From Stentor coeruleus (Eukaryota > Ciliophora > Heterotrichea > Heterotrichida > Stentoridae), in NCBI GenBank assembly GCA_001970955.1, contig MPUH01000668.1, positions 1-40,926 on the forward strand: 40,926 nt of DNA, given 5' to 3'. Below the pieces are notes generated by a model. The model was not told where the DNA came from and made no database searches. It worked only from the letters and a program-made list of their open reading frames with translations. Shown here piece by piece: positions 8,155 through 16,822 of the stretch; the first letter of the stretch is position 1; each line of letters begins with the position of its first letter. Made by a program: the position numbers and the translations under genes.

Positions 8155-9979
8155 CTAACTAGTCTTATCATTTTGATACTCAGGCCCAGGAGGTGGGAAG
8201 TATGATGGTCCATTTGAAGGGTAATTGTTATATGACTGCATATTACGGTTACGTGAAGGGTTGTTTTTCCAGTCGGAAAAGTTAGGCATTGGGCGTCCTT
8301 GATATTGAAAATCATGGATGAAATGACAGTTATTTCCACGTTCACAACCTTCTTGTGAATGAAAACCTCGACATGGAACGGTTTTATAGTTCTGAGGTTT
8401 TTTTGTGACAGGGTTGTAGATAGTCCTACTTTTATTCATTAGACTATATGGATCCATAGGATTAGCTAAAAGTGCAGGATCATATGCAGGAGTTTGTTGA
8501 CTTATTGGATTATATTGTTGAATAGGCCCAGAAGGCAATGGACCAACTCTTGGAGGTGGAGGTGGTGGCTGAGGATGAACATAACTTGGAGGCATTGGTG
8601 GAGGTATTAGATGATGAGATATTATTTGTGGAGGTGGAGGATATATTTGATAAGATGGAGGAGGAGGTGGTGGAGGAGGTGGAGGTATAGGCATCTGCAT
8701 TTGCATTGGTGTATACATCTTCATATAATTCTCATGATACACAACTGGTTGATCTACAATCCTAATTATCTTCGGAGGGTAAGATCCTGCTTTAAAAAAA
8801 GGGATCAAATGGATATCTTTTAATGTTGAGTACATTTTTTGTGTATGTGCTTCTAATGGAGATTTAGGAATCTCACTTTCTCTCTGATAAATCACCCTCT
8901 GTAATGATTGCTCTCGTTTAAGCTGGTCTAAACTTTCTGTGCTCTCTGGTTTCTTCCTATAAGTAAGAAGAATTTTCATCCCTAAAATAAATTGTACGAA
9001 GTGGTTGAGTATAAGTCACTCTTGGAGTCATGTTTTCTAATAACGATCTAACTTGTCCGTCTTTTTCTTTTTCCTAACTAGGCTTTACTTTTCTATTAAG
9101 TTCTCTTTCCATCTGAGTTTCTCTTCTTCTGAAATCTTCTACAGAAATCGCTTTAGGCAAGTCTTCTTCTTGTGGGATTTCATTAGGCCTTAGTAATGCG
9201 CATTTAGCATTGGGCTCATCAGTTCGCCAAAAGTATTTAGTTTCTTCAAAGCGATCTTGATCGGCCCATCTATTACAATTAGTCTTAGTTCATATAAAGT
9301 ATTAAAATACCTGACAATTTTTTTAGTCGAAGATGTAGATTCAGTCAATTGATATTGATTATTAGTCGTTATTTCATTTAGCTCTGGAGGAGGACTTTGA
9401 GGTATATAAACCTCTTCTAATTTTTCTGAAGTGCTAAGTACTTCAGGGGGCTTTATTCTATATAAAATATTACTTTTTTTGGGCTATAGGACGAGGTTTT
9501 ATTTTTAAAGGCTTGTTCAAGTCCTCTTTTTCGGTAATCATTTTCTTCCATTTTGACACTATCGTATTAGCTTTAGCTTGTATGCTGGCATCTGGGTGTT
9601 TGGCAAGTTTATGAACAGTCTTGCCAATCTGCGTCTTATCTAAAAGTTCAGAGCTTAAGGTGAGTTTATTTAAACATGAAAGGCAACTATGGACGATTTG
9701 ATTATCATCTTGCTCAGAATAGGCGCTGTGTTCATTTAACCAGGCACCAAGGATTTCTACACCATTTAGCTGGATGAAACGAGATAGAAGAGCTCTTTCG
9801 GTTTGAGGAGTATTGAAGAGGACCTTGAGGAGGTAGTCTTTGCCATCGCTGTTTGCTGTTTCGCGCATCAGCTCGACAAAACGCCCGACCCAACGTGTTT
9901 CTAGGAGTCCACCGTTTGGACTTATCATGTCCCGAAGCTGGTTTTCTAGTTCTGTGATCGCGGCAGAACGCTTAGTCAT
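8155..9979 (-). CDS. PNUTS/PPP1R10-like nuclear PP1 targeting subunit (five exons)
   Basis: Regulatory subunit that targets protein phosphatase 1 in the nucleus; in animals PNUTS acts with WDR82 on RNA polymerase II termination. Removing four introns (9458-9473, 9270-9310, 9074-9088, 8982-8997) joins pieces that look unrelated into one 578-aa frame. Residues 1 to about 150 are a TFIIS N-terminal/LEDGF-like helical bundle. Residues 215-219 (KIVRW) form an RVxF-type PP1-docking motif; in animal PNUTS the Trp version sits just before an acidic YF-containing stretch, and here ETKYFWRTDEP follows. A Pro-rich region (about 400-450) precedes a C-terminal CCCH finger C507-x8-C516-x5-C522-x3-H526. This domain order is characteristic of PNUTS. 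The splice model is my reconstruction, but each junction keeps the frame and the KIVRW motif appears only after splicing. Confidence 0.82.
8982..8997 (-). other. 16-nt intron 4 of PNUTS-like gene
   Basis: On the coding strand GTACAATTTATTTTAG. Removal converts the upstream exon into the frame of the 274-codon last exon. Without it the upstream frame stops after 21 nt. Confidence 0.75.
9074..9088 (-). other. 15-nt intron 3 of PNUTS-like gene
   Basis: Coding strand GTAAAGCCTAGTTAG. It contains an in-frame TAG; removal gives a continuous Glu/Lys-rich frame. T9-A10 is conserved. Confidence 0.8.
9270..9310 (-). other. 41-nt intron 2 of PNUTS-like gene
   Basis: Begins GTATTTTAAT and ends TTGTAATAG on the coding strand, with ACTAAG and ACTAAT (branch-site-like) inside. 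This boundary choice gives KIVRW followed by ADQDRFEETKYF, as expected for PNUTS. No 15- or 16-nt GT..AG alternative gives an open frame here. It is far longer than the other introns. Confidence 0.72.
9458..9473 (-). other. 16-nt intron 1 of PNUTS-like gene
   Basis: Coding strand GTAATATTTTATATAG. Read-through stops immediately (TAA at 9470-9472). Removal continues into a Pro/Glu-rich exon. Confidence 0.82.
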
Positions 9980-10823
9980 TTTCAGTCTTTTATATCCCCA
10001 TTTTCTTGATATTTTAGACTTTGAACTTATTAGCTGCTATTTTTTGCCTGTAAGTTCGGGGTTTTTTTGCCGTGGGTGTAGGAGGATTTGTTTAAGATGT
10101 GAATTCTTGTTTTTTTATGGTTTTGGTAGGATTTTTATCCGGTTTTTTTATGATAGGGAAATTGTATGGATAAATGAGGATGTAGGTTTAAAAAAGATAT
10201 GAAATGGTTGAAATTTTTAGTTTTTAGGAAGTGAATAGGTAGTAATTTTTTGGTTTTGTTTTGTGTATTTATAGGCTGATATGTTAAGTTTGTGTTTTGT
10301 ATTTTATATGGTTTTGAAATGAAATGATTTATATAAATTTACTGATGAAGTTATAAGAAGAATATTTATAGGATGTGTAAAGTTTTATATATAATGAATA
10401 TGATAAATATGTGAAACTCTTTAGGGCTGAGTATAATTATAATAAGTGTTTTGTCATGTGAGATTTTATTTAATAACAAGATTTAAGTGTTATATAAATC
10501 ACTGATGCAGCTGCAAGATTTATTTAAAACATGCAATTTAGCATATAAAAAAAAATGGGCTTTATTTTTTTGTTTAAAGGATTCAGTTGATGGGTCAAAC
10601 ATGATAAATAGTACTTTTTATCTATAATAATTCATGATTTTCATATAGAAAATCCTACAAAAGGTGTTTATAATCATAAGGTTAAGATTCCCATACACAG
10701 TAGGTAGTAGAAGACATTTCTAATTTAAGTATTAAAGAATAATATTAACAAAGTATATCATTTTTTTACCTTAAGAGTTTGTAATAAGCTATGCTTTTTA
10801 GTAACTAATTAATATAATAAAAC
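9980..10823. other. Intergenic, divergent promoter region
   Basis: Lies between the divergent PNUTS-like and small-protein genes. 9980-10260 is G/T-rich on + (the PNUTS upstream flank). The rest is AT-rich without clear skew. No coding potential; an apparent ORF at 9840-10202 is the antisense of PNUTS plus its flank. Confidence 0.5.
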
Positions 10824-11249
10824 ATGAAGAATAATAGTTTTAATGTTTCAAAAGATTTTAATCCAAGTTTCGATAAAAGCGCTAAAGGATATGATTACAA
10901 TGGACTTACTGACCCTAATTTGTCAATATTTTTCTCTTCCCCATATAGAAAAAAACTGATTATTAAACAAAATCTTGTAAGATTTATATAGATAACCCCT
11001 AACGGTGTGATAAATTATAAAGAATGTAAAAAGATTATAACACTTGATAATCATAATAAGATTAAACAGAAAGCAACTAGTTTGACACCTATTTTGAAAA
11101 AGAAAAAAAAGAATAAGAATGATAAGGTTTTAAGTTCAAACAAAGTTAAGAATCAGTTGTATAAATTGCCCTCTATAAAACCTATTACTTCTAATCAACT
11201 TAGAGATATAATAAGAGAGCATAGAGATATTATAAAAGAATTTCATTAG
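10824..11249 (+). CDS. Small basic protein, two exons
   Basis: Hypothetical protein of 136 aa formed by joining 10824-10976 and 10992-11249 across a 15-nt intron. Exon 1 encodes an acidic/aromatic segment including DYNGLTDPNLSIFFSSPYRKK; across the junction comes the motif L-I-x-x-NL-ITPNGVI. A very Lys-rich middle and a helical end (LRDIIREHRDIIKEFH) follow. Short proteins with an FF-x-x-P....L-I-T-x-NG pattern occur in ciliated organisms as I recall, so a ciliary or cytoskeletal role is possible but unproven. The ORF starts at the first ATG after an AT-rich leader. Exon 1 alone is only 51 codons and would be missed by ORF callers. Confidence 0.65.
10977..10991 (+). other. 15-nt intron in small-protein gene
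   Basis: GTAAGATTTATATAG. The last three bases read as an in-frame TAG if retained. Removal gives a continuous 136-aa frame. T9-A10 is conserved. Confidence 0.75.
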
Positions 11250-12157
11250 TTTTAATGATTGTGTTATTTATAAATAGCTTTATAGAATATAAATATATGT
11301 GTATATTAAGAATTATAGTTTTTAAATTCTTAGGACTGTATTGAAATTTTGTATGTGTAAAGTAGTTAAAAAAATATTTAGATTGGGCTTTTTATAATTA
11401 TTAGTATAGAAGATACAATAAAAGCAATAATTTATAGAATAAATAATAAAGTTAAGTCTTAAAGTATTATTTTATATAGCATTTACATAAAAGCTTATGA
11501 TAGATATCTTAGCTTATACTTATTCCAGAAAATATGTTATTTTGTACTATCAGCATAAATAATAATAAATAATTTAACACCCTAACACCCATAATAAAAT
11601 AAACATACAACTATATCACCACTTAAATAATACAATAAAAGTCCTTATAAAAACATAACCCTCTACAAAACTTAGAATCCCCAAACCCTCCTAAAAAAAT
11701 CACCCACAAATTCTAACCTTATCATCTTAAAATTCTCTCTTAGTATTAACTACATCATTTCTTCTCCTCCCTTTAATTCCTCTCTAAACTCCTAATTTAA
11801 ATAACCATAATCATATAAAATACCTAAATTTCTCCTAATCTACACTTCCCATCAACCCAATGCAATTTTTTCTAACCTTATCATCTTCCAATTTCTTATC
11901 AAATCATCCTTAAATCCATTCCAATATAATCTACGTTCCTTACAAAAACTCTTATTTCCTTTAACCGTATCCATATTATCCTCATATCTCTCCAAAAAAG
12001 CTCCCTCTCAAAAAACCCCACCTTCGTATTTCCCAACAAAATCCCTCCTAAAAAAGTTCTTCCTCTACATGATCCTGACTAATTGCGCATTTATCAAAGC
12101 AATGCTAATCTAATCATTTTCAAATGCAAATATGACAATGGTCCACATATATAAATA
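11250..12157. other. Intergenic upstream of twin CX3C gene
   Basis: Plain AT-rich sequence to about 11560, then a strongly A/C-rich (G-poor) tract to about 12060 upstream of the plus-strand gene. A 15-nt telomere-like run sits at 11576-11590. No ORF is supported. Confidence 0.5.
11576..11590 (+). repeat. Interstitial telomere-like run, nearly two CCCTAACA units
   Basis: Sequence AACACCCTAACACCC. As I recall, heterotrich telomeres are permutations of CCCTAACA. The first 12 bases recur at 22842-22853. Both lie in A/C-rich flanks, where chance matches are more likely. Confidence 0.4.
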
Positions 12158-12841
12158 ATGGATCGTCCTTGGGCCTTACTCTGTGACCTTTATTACGAAT
12201 GGCGTCTTGATCAAACTAACCCATGGGGTGCTTCTGATGAAGGTCTTATACACTTCCCTCTATTATACCGCTTTCCTTTTGGTATGGGATGGAATCTTAG
12301 ATGGTACCGTGACTTGGCTGATAAAACAGGCATATCAGTTGAAGAAGGGCTTATTCAAGTTAGTCCTCATAAAAGAATTCCTGCAAGTTATCATTCTTAT
12401 ACTGACGAGCTTGACTCAATCAGAAAAATCACTGAAGGCGCTGTAGCTTTGAATGAAAACATTGCTAAGGTAGAAAATTATAAAGACTTACAATTCAAAG
12501 AAATGACATGTTTAGAATGGTGTAAAGCTAAACCTAATGAAGATGATATTAGAGCAGAAGTTAGGCTTTGCCAAGAACAATGTATTCTTCCTAGGTCTTT
12601 ACTTCATGAAGATATCAATGCTAAGCTTGAAAACTGGCGCACACAAGCTGTGAAATGCCTTGCTGAACATAGTGCTGAGATTGGAGATGGAGATGCCAAA
12701 CAGTTTTCTCAGTGCTTGAATACTTTTACAGACCAACTGATCCAATATGGTACAAAAGAGGACAATTTAAATGCCTGGATCAAGAACTACTCCAAGTATT
12801 TCCGACTTAACAATTTCCAGAAACAAGGAAAAAAGGATTAG
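12158..12841 (+). CDS. Twin CX3C protein, probably mitochondrial
   Basis: Protein of 227 aa that I cannot assign to a named family. The first 75 residues are rich in Trp, Tyr and Gly (WALLCDLYYEWRLDQ, FPFGMGWNLRWYRDLADK), then the protein becomes helical. The helical part carries a twin CX3C pattern, C118-x3-C122-x15-C138-x3-C142, followed by C167 and C186. Twin CX3C hairpins are typical of mitochondrial intermembrane-space proteins oxidised by Mia40, such as small Tims. This protein is larger than a Tim, so a lineage-specific subunit of a respiratory complex or import machinery is plausible. There is no obvious cleavable presequence, which fits Mia40-type import. Its neighbour on the same strand is IMP1, also an intermembrane-space factor, but the genes are 363 nt apart and the link is only suggestive. 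Confidence 0.6.
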   Translation: MDRPWALLCDLYYEWRLDQTNPWGASDEGLIHFPLLYRFPFGMGWNLRWYRDLADKTGISVEEGLIQVSPHKRIPASYHSYTDELDSIRKITEGAVALNENIAKVENYKDLQFKEMTCLEWCKAKPNEDDIRAEVRLCQEQCILPRSLLHEDINAKLENWRTQAVKCLAEHSAEIGDGDAKQFSQCLNTFTDQLIQYGTKEDNLNAWIKNYSKYFRLNNFQKQGKKD

Positions 12842-13204
12842 TTAACTAATAGAATTTCATGATAATCATGATAGATGGGATTTTCTTGGATAATATGAGA
12901 ATTAGTAGATTGGAAAAGGTTAGTTGAAGTTTTGTGATTATGATTGGGTTTTGGGGTTCATGAATTTTAGTTGATTTTTTTAAAATGCTTTGAATATCAG
13001 TTTTGCCTTTAAATTATGGGAGAAGGAATTTACCTTTTGTTTTTCTTCTTTTTGCTAGTATTAAAGATAATCAAACAATTAAATAATTTTTGTGTAATAT
13101 TTTAGAAAAATCCCTATTCACCAACCCAACCCTTTTTCAATTCATTTCCCAAAAGCAATTCACTACAATAAATCTTGGCCTAAAATCATAAAACTCTAAT
13201 AAAA
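12842..13204. other. Intergenic between twin CX3C gene and IMP1
   Basis: Tandem plus-strand spacer. The first 200 bases are G/T-rich (the 3' flank of the upstream gene); from about 13100 it is A/C-rich (the IMP1 upstream flank). Confidence 0.5.
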
Positions 13205-13669
13205 ATGAGATGCTTTCAACATAAAAGTGGAGTATTACAAGCAACCCTACTAACCATAAACTTTTTAGCAATCTACCGCGCCTTACAACTTTATTTCTAC
13301 GACTTTCGCACAGCAATCGGTCCTTCAATGATCCCAACAATCCGTCAAGGTAAAATTTACATAGCTGGTGATGTGCTTTTAGTAGATAAACTTACTCCAT
13401 CCATATGGGGTTATCAAATAAACGATATAGTCTTAGCAAAAAGTCCAATGAAGCTTGGTAGTCTTCTCTGCAAACGTATAATGGGTGTTGCTGGGGATAT
13501 AATTGTTCATGAAGGTACCGAATACTTAATCCCTGAAGGTCATGTGTGGATTGAAGGTGACAATAAAAGTCAAAGCTTTGATTCTAGGAACTTTGGGCCA
13601 ATCCCTCTATCTTTACTTGATGGTCGGATTATAATAAAACTATGGAATTGGCCCGAAATCTTTATCTAA
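13205..13669 (+). CDS. Mitochondrial inner membrane peptidase subunit 1 (S26 family)
   Basis: Serine peptidase that removes sorting signals from proteins on the outer face of the mitochondrial inner membrane; 154 aa, the usual size of IMP1/IMMP1L. A hydrophobic segment (about 11-31) anchors it. The catalytic Ser is S41 in GPSMIPT and the general base Lys is K90 in CKRIMGV. The conserved C-terminal box (PEGHVWIEGDN, then D126-S127-R128 and FGPIP) is intact. The Ser/Lys dyad and short length separate it from ER signal peptidase; the SR in the DSR box favours IMP1 over IMP2. The gene is intronless. Its stop is 27 nt from that of the convergent amylase gene, so the 3' ends may overlap in the transcripts. 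Confidence 0.88.
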   Translation: MRCFQHKSGVLQATLLTINFLAIYRALQLYFYDFRTAIGPSMIPTIRQGKIYIAGDVLLVDKLTPSIWGYQINDIVLAKSPMKLGSLLCKRIMGVAGDIIVHEGTEYLIPEGHVWIEGDNKSQSFDSRNFGPIPLSLLDGRIIIKLWNWPEIFI

Positions 13670-13696
13670 AATAGCCTATTTCAATTAAAACTTAAA

Positions 13697-15073
13697 CTAA
13701 ATATCTACTATTGATGACTTGAGTTGATATAATTTTACTTCACCTGCATCTAAATAAACAGGAACACCTGATGAAGTTACAGTAACACAATCTCCGGTAT
13801 AGAAAACATTGCATACAACATCACCAATATTATATGGATTATAAGGAACTTGATAATAAAGATTGTTATCTGTATTGCTAAATGCCATAAGGAATTTCCC
13901 TCGACTATAACAATAGAAATTATTATCAGCATATCTTTCAATCCAATCATAATTCCATATTTGATTAGATTTTCTATATTTTATTGCTGTTGTTACGAAT
14001 TTGTAAAGGTCAGAATTGGTGTTGTTTAAATATGGCCATAGAGGTTCACGACATTGAGGATCAGGGCCACCATTGAAACCTTGTTCACTTCCATAATATA
14101 CTATTGGGATACCTGGCCATGTTAAACTCCAAACTAAAGCGTTTTTAAGACGGTTTGTTTTAGGGTAGTTATAAAGGAATCTTGGGTTGTCATGATTATC
14201 AACGAAATTCCCTTCAAAGTTTAAATTAGGATAAATAGAAGATGATTGAGACATAAAAGTTCGAGCATTATACATAGAATAGCTGCTTTGGAATAAATCA
14301 CGTATTAAATAAAACATTGGGTAATTTAAAGTCCCATCAACTACAATTTGATATTCAGCATTGCGGGATATGCTTCCATCATAGACTTCGCAAACTGTAT
14401 ATACACCAGAAGCAGCTGAGAACTCAGCCCAGAATTCTTTAGGGACTTCTAAACATGTGTCAATCCTTAAACCATCGATATTATATTTAGTAACAAGCCA
14501 TTGAATCCAATATATAAGTTTCCCTCTGACAAATGGAACACTTTGGTTAAGGTCTGGTAAATATCCAAGCCAACAATCTTCAACACTAGTTTGATTGTTC
14601 CAATCTATAGGGCAATAAGGATGATACATTGAAGTTTCATTAAAAGGAATTATAATATCAACTTGTTCTAAATTAGCTCCTATTGGACCTACATGATTAG
14701 CTACAACATCAGCCATTATCCACATGTTTCTACTATGAAGAGCATTTATTAGGTTAATGAAATCAGCTTCAGTTCCAAAATGTGGATTGATATTGAAAAA
14801 ATCTTGGGCACAATAACCGTGATAGCATGTTGGGGTGTTTACTATTACTGGAGATAACCAGATTGCATCGAAACCCATGTTTTGGATGTAATCGAGGTTG
14901 TTCATTAAACCAACAAAACCCCCACCACAGTAATTGCTTAAGTCTTCACATGGACTTGTATCCCCGTTGTTTCGAGCGAAACGATCTGTTAGCAATTGAT
15001 AAATTGTTCTGCTTTGCCATTCTGTAGCTGTATGAGCATAAGCTGAAAGGAAAAGAAAAACTAACCCTAACAT
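13697..15073 (-). CDS. Secreted alpha-amylase (GH13)
   Basis: Endo-alpha-1,4-glucanase acting on starch or glycogen, 458 aa. A hydrophobic signal peptide (1 to about 14, ending AYAHT) predicts secretion or delivery to food vacuoles or lysosomes. The GH13 motifs are in order: region I DVVANH (122-127), region II GLRID with nucleophile D205, region III with acid/base E229 (VCEVYD), region IV FVDNHD with D295. Cys pairs near 42/49 and the YCGGGF segment resemble fungal TAKA-type amylases. A short all-beta C domain ends the protein. The enzyme appears complete and active; such enzymes suit a predator that digests algae. No intron is present. Confidence 0.92.
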   Translation of the reverse strand: MLGLVFLFLSAYAHTATEWQSRTIYQLLTDRFARNNGDTSPCEDLSNYCGGGFVGLMNNLDYIQNMGFDAIWLSPVIVNTPTCYHGYCAQDFFNINPHFGTEADFINLINALHSRNMWIMADVVANHVGPIGANLEQVDIIIPFNETSMYHPYCPIDWNNQTSVEDCWLGYLPDLNQSVPFVRGKLIYWIQWLVTKYNIDGLRIDTCLEVPKEFWAEFSAASGVYTVCEVYDGSISRNAEYQIVVDGTLNYPMFYLIRDLFQSSYSMYNARTFMSQSSSIYPNLNFEGNFVDNHDNPRFLYNYPKTNRLKNALVWSLTWPGIPIVYYGSEQGFNGGPDPQCREPLWPYLNNTNSDLYKFVTTAIKYRKSNQIWNYDWIERYADNNFYCYSRGKFLMAFSNTDNNLYYQVPYNPYNIGDVVCNVFYTGDCVTVTSSGVPVYLDAGEVKLYQLKSSIVDI

Positions 15074-15325
15074 ATTTAATTCAACAGAAAATTAGAAAAT
15101 GAATGCATGAAATCATAAGAAATGCATAAAAGCTTTGTAATTTTTTTTTATTTTGATGTATTAAAGTTAGGATAATTTAAAGTGTTTATAAAGTGGAGGA
15201 TATATTATAATTATCAGATAGCCAAAGCAAATTCCTCACAAAGCATAAAAACCAATCATATTCTGAATTTAAATACTATTTCCTCTACAACTAATAAAAA
15301 AAACCAAATACTCTATTTAAAATAA

Positions 15326-16366
15326 CTATTTAAGTCTCTTAAACCTTTCTTCTAAAGAGTCAATATCGAATTCTTGATGTTTAGGTTCTAGTAAAATAGC
15401 TGGAGGTTCAGGGTTAAAAGGTTCAGCAGGAGAGAAGCCAGAAGGTTGTGAGAAATTCCCTGGAGCTGAAGGTGGAATACAATTCTCTGATGGTGGTGGG
15501 GAATAATTTGCTGGTGGTGGAGGATAATTTCCTGAAGTTTGAGGATAATTTCCTGATGGTGGAGGATAATTTCCTGATGATGGAGGATAATTTCCTGGTG
15601 GTGGAGGATAATTTCCTGGTGGTGGAGGATAATTTCCTGGTGGTGGAGGATAATTTCCTGATGGTGGAGGATAATTTCCTGGTGGTGGAGGATAATTTCC
15701 TGATGGAGGTGGTATAAAATTACCTTGATTAGGTGGGGGGAAATTACCTTGATTAGATGGGGGGACATTATTACCTTGACCAAATCCAACAGATGGCATA
15801 TGAGAATTCATGATTTCCTGCCTTATATGATGCTTGAAAACAAAGTCAATTCTCTTCTCAGATGCTATTTCTTGTATTTTTATAACCTTGCTCTCTTCAT
15901 CTGGAACTGCAGTCACTAACTTATCTCTGACTATGCTGTTAACCTGCCCATCTCGGTTTTCTGCTGCATTACGACAAAAGTCATAACCGAATTTTGCCCC
16001 AAGGATAGTCCGAGCTTCAATTAATTCTTTACAGTCTATTTTTGTTGATGCCCATATCACAGTTTCTATAGCAATATTTAAGTCTGGTGGGCACTTTTGG
16101 GCTGAAGCAATTTGGAACACTCTCTCATTTAATTGGGCACAAAACATAACCAAAACTTCTATTGCTGTGATAAAATTCTCATGGTTGATTATACTCTCAA
16201 CTTTTATCATGGCCATCTCTTCTTTACCACTACGAAGCAAATTAGCTATTTCGTCCTTAGAAACACTGATTTGGTTAATTCTTTTGTTTTTCATTATAGT
16301 CAAACGTGAAATCCCCATCTGGAGATTAGCTTTAAGGTGAGACTGGTTAAACGTTCCATTTCCCAT
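15326..16366 (-). CDS. IST1-like ESCRT-III regulator
   Basis: ESCRT-III family protein of 346 aa that would regulate Vps4 and membrane scission at endosomes or in abscission. Residues about 8-175 form the helical IST1 domain (MGISRLTIMKNKR, LLRSGKEEMAMIKVE, VLVMFCAQL, GAKFGYDFC). A Pro-rich region of tandem GNYPPPP heptads (about 223-285) follows. The last residues, LEERFKRLK, match the MIM1 consensus LxxRLxxLK that docks on Vps4 MIT domains, as in IST1 of other eukaryotes. A second ESCRT-linked adaptor (VHS-GAT) lies at 29661. The start is the ATG opening the IST1 fold. It diverges from the HisRS gene across a 456-nt promoter region. Confidence 0.88.
   Translation of the reverse strand: MGNGTFNQSHLKANLQMGISRLTIMKNKRINQISVSKDEIANLLRSGKEEMAMIKVESIINHENFITAIEVLVMFCAQLNERVFQIASAQKCPPDLNIAIETVIWASTKIDCKELIEARTILGAKFGYDFCRNAAENRDGQVNSIVRDKLVTAVPDEESKVIKIQEIASEKRIDFVFKHHIRQEIMNSHMPSVGFGQGNNVPPSNQGNFPPPNQGNFIPPPSGNYPPPPGNYPPPSGNYPPPPGNYPPPPGNYPPPPGNYPPSSGNYPPPSGNYPQTSGNYPPPPANYSPPPSENCIPPSAPGNFSQPSGFSPAEPFNPEPPAILLEPKHQEFDIDSLEERFKRLK
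15512..15700 (-). repeat. 21-nt tandem repeat, nine GNYPPPP units
   Basis: Nine in-frame heptapeptide units (GNYPPPP with PPPS, PPSS or PQTS variants) in the IST1 linker, flanked by degenerate GNF and ANY copies. Several neighbouring units are identical at the DNA level, so copy number may vary between alleles. Open frames on the other strands here are shadows of the repeat. Confidence 0.9.
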
Positions 16367-16822
16367 TTTTTATATGATTTTCTAATTAATCAAACTTGAA
16401 AAATATCAACAAAAGTTATTGTTGAAAATAACTAAAATCATAATCACTTCATAATGCTTACAAGAAACACTTCAGAATTTTAGATTATTCCTTCAATATC
16501 TATTCTTCAACATTTAAAAACATGAATAAAACAATAATATTTAATAAAACATAATTACAAATTTAATAATTCTAATTCTATCCAACTCTTAACATTATTA
16601 CATACCACTCTAATCATTATTATTTTCAACTTATTTCCTATAATAATAAAAATTCATATATCTAATCCAATAATCAGCCCAATCTCTATCCCATCTATAT
16701 TCATCTACATACCTAAACTTTTTCTCTAAAGCAATTTATCACTATAATTACTATAAATATTCATATCTCAACTCAAACCACATAAACTAAATCTTATAAT
16801 CCCATACTAAATCTTACAATAA
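16367..16822. other. Intergenic, divergent promoter region IST1/HisRS
   Basis: AT-rich spacer. The HisRS side (16480-16820) is A/C-rich on +. Nothing else is visible. Confidence 0.5.

Noticed and set aside
8611..8823. Trp/Arg-rich plus-strand ORF
   Set aside because: Antisense of the poly-Pro region of the PNUTS-like gene.
15448..15789. ORFs on both strands across the IST1 repeat
   Set aside because: Shadows of a 21-nt repeat, which keeps other frames open; only the IST1 frame has a domain and a MIM1 end.
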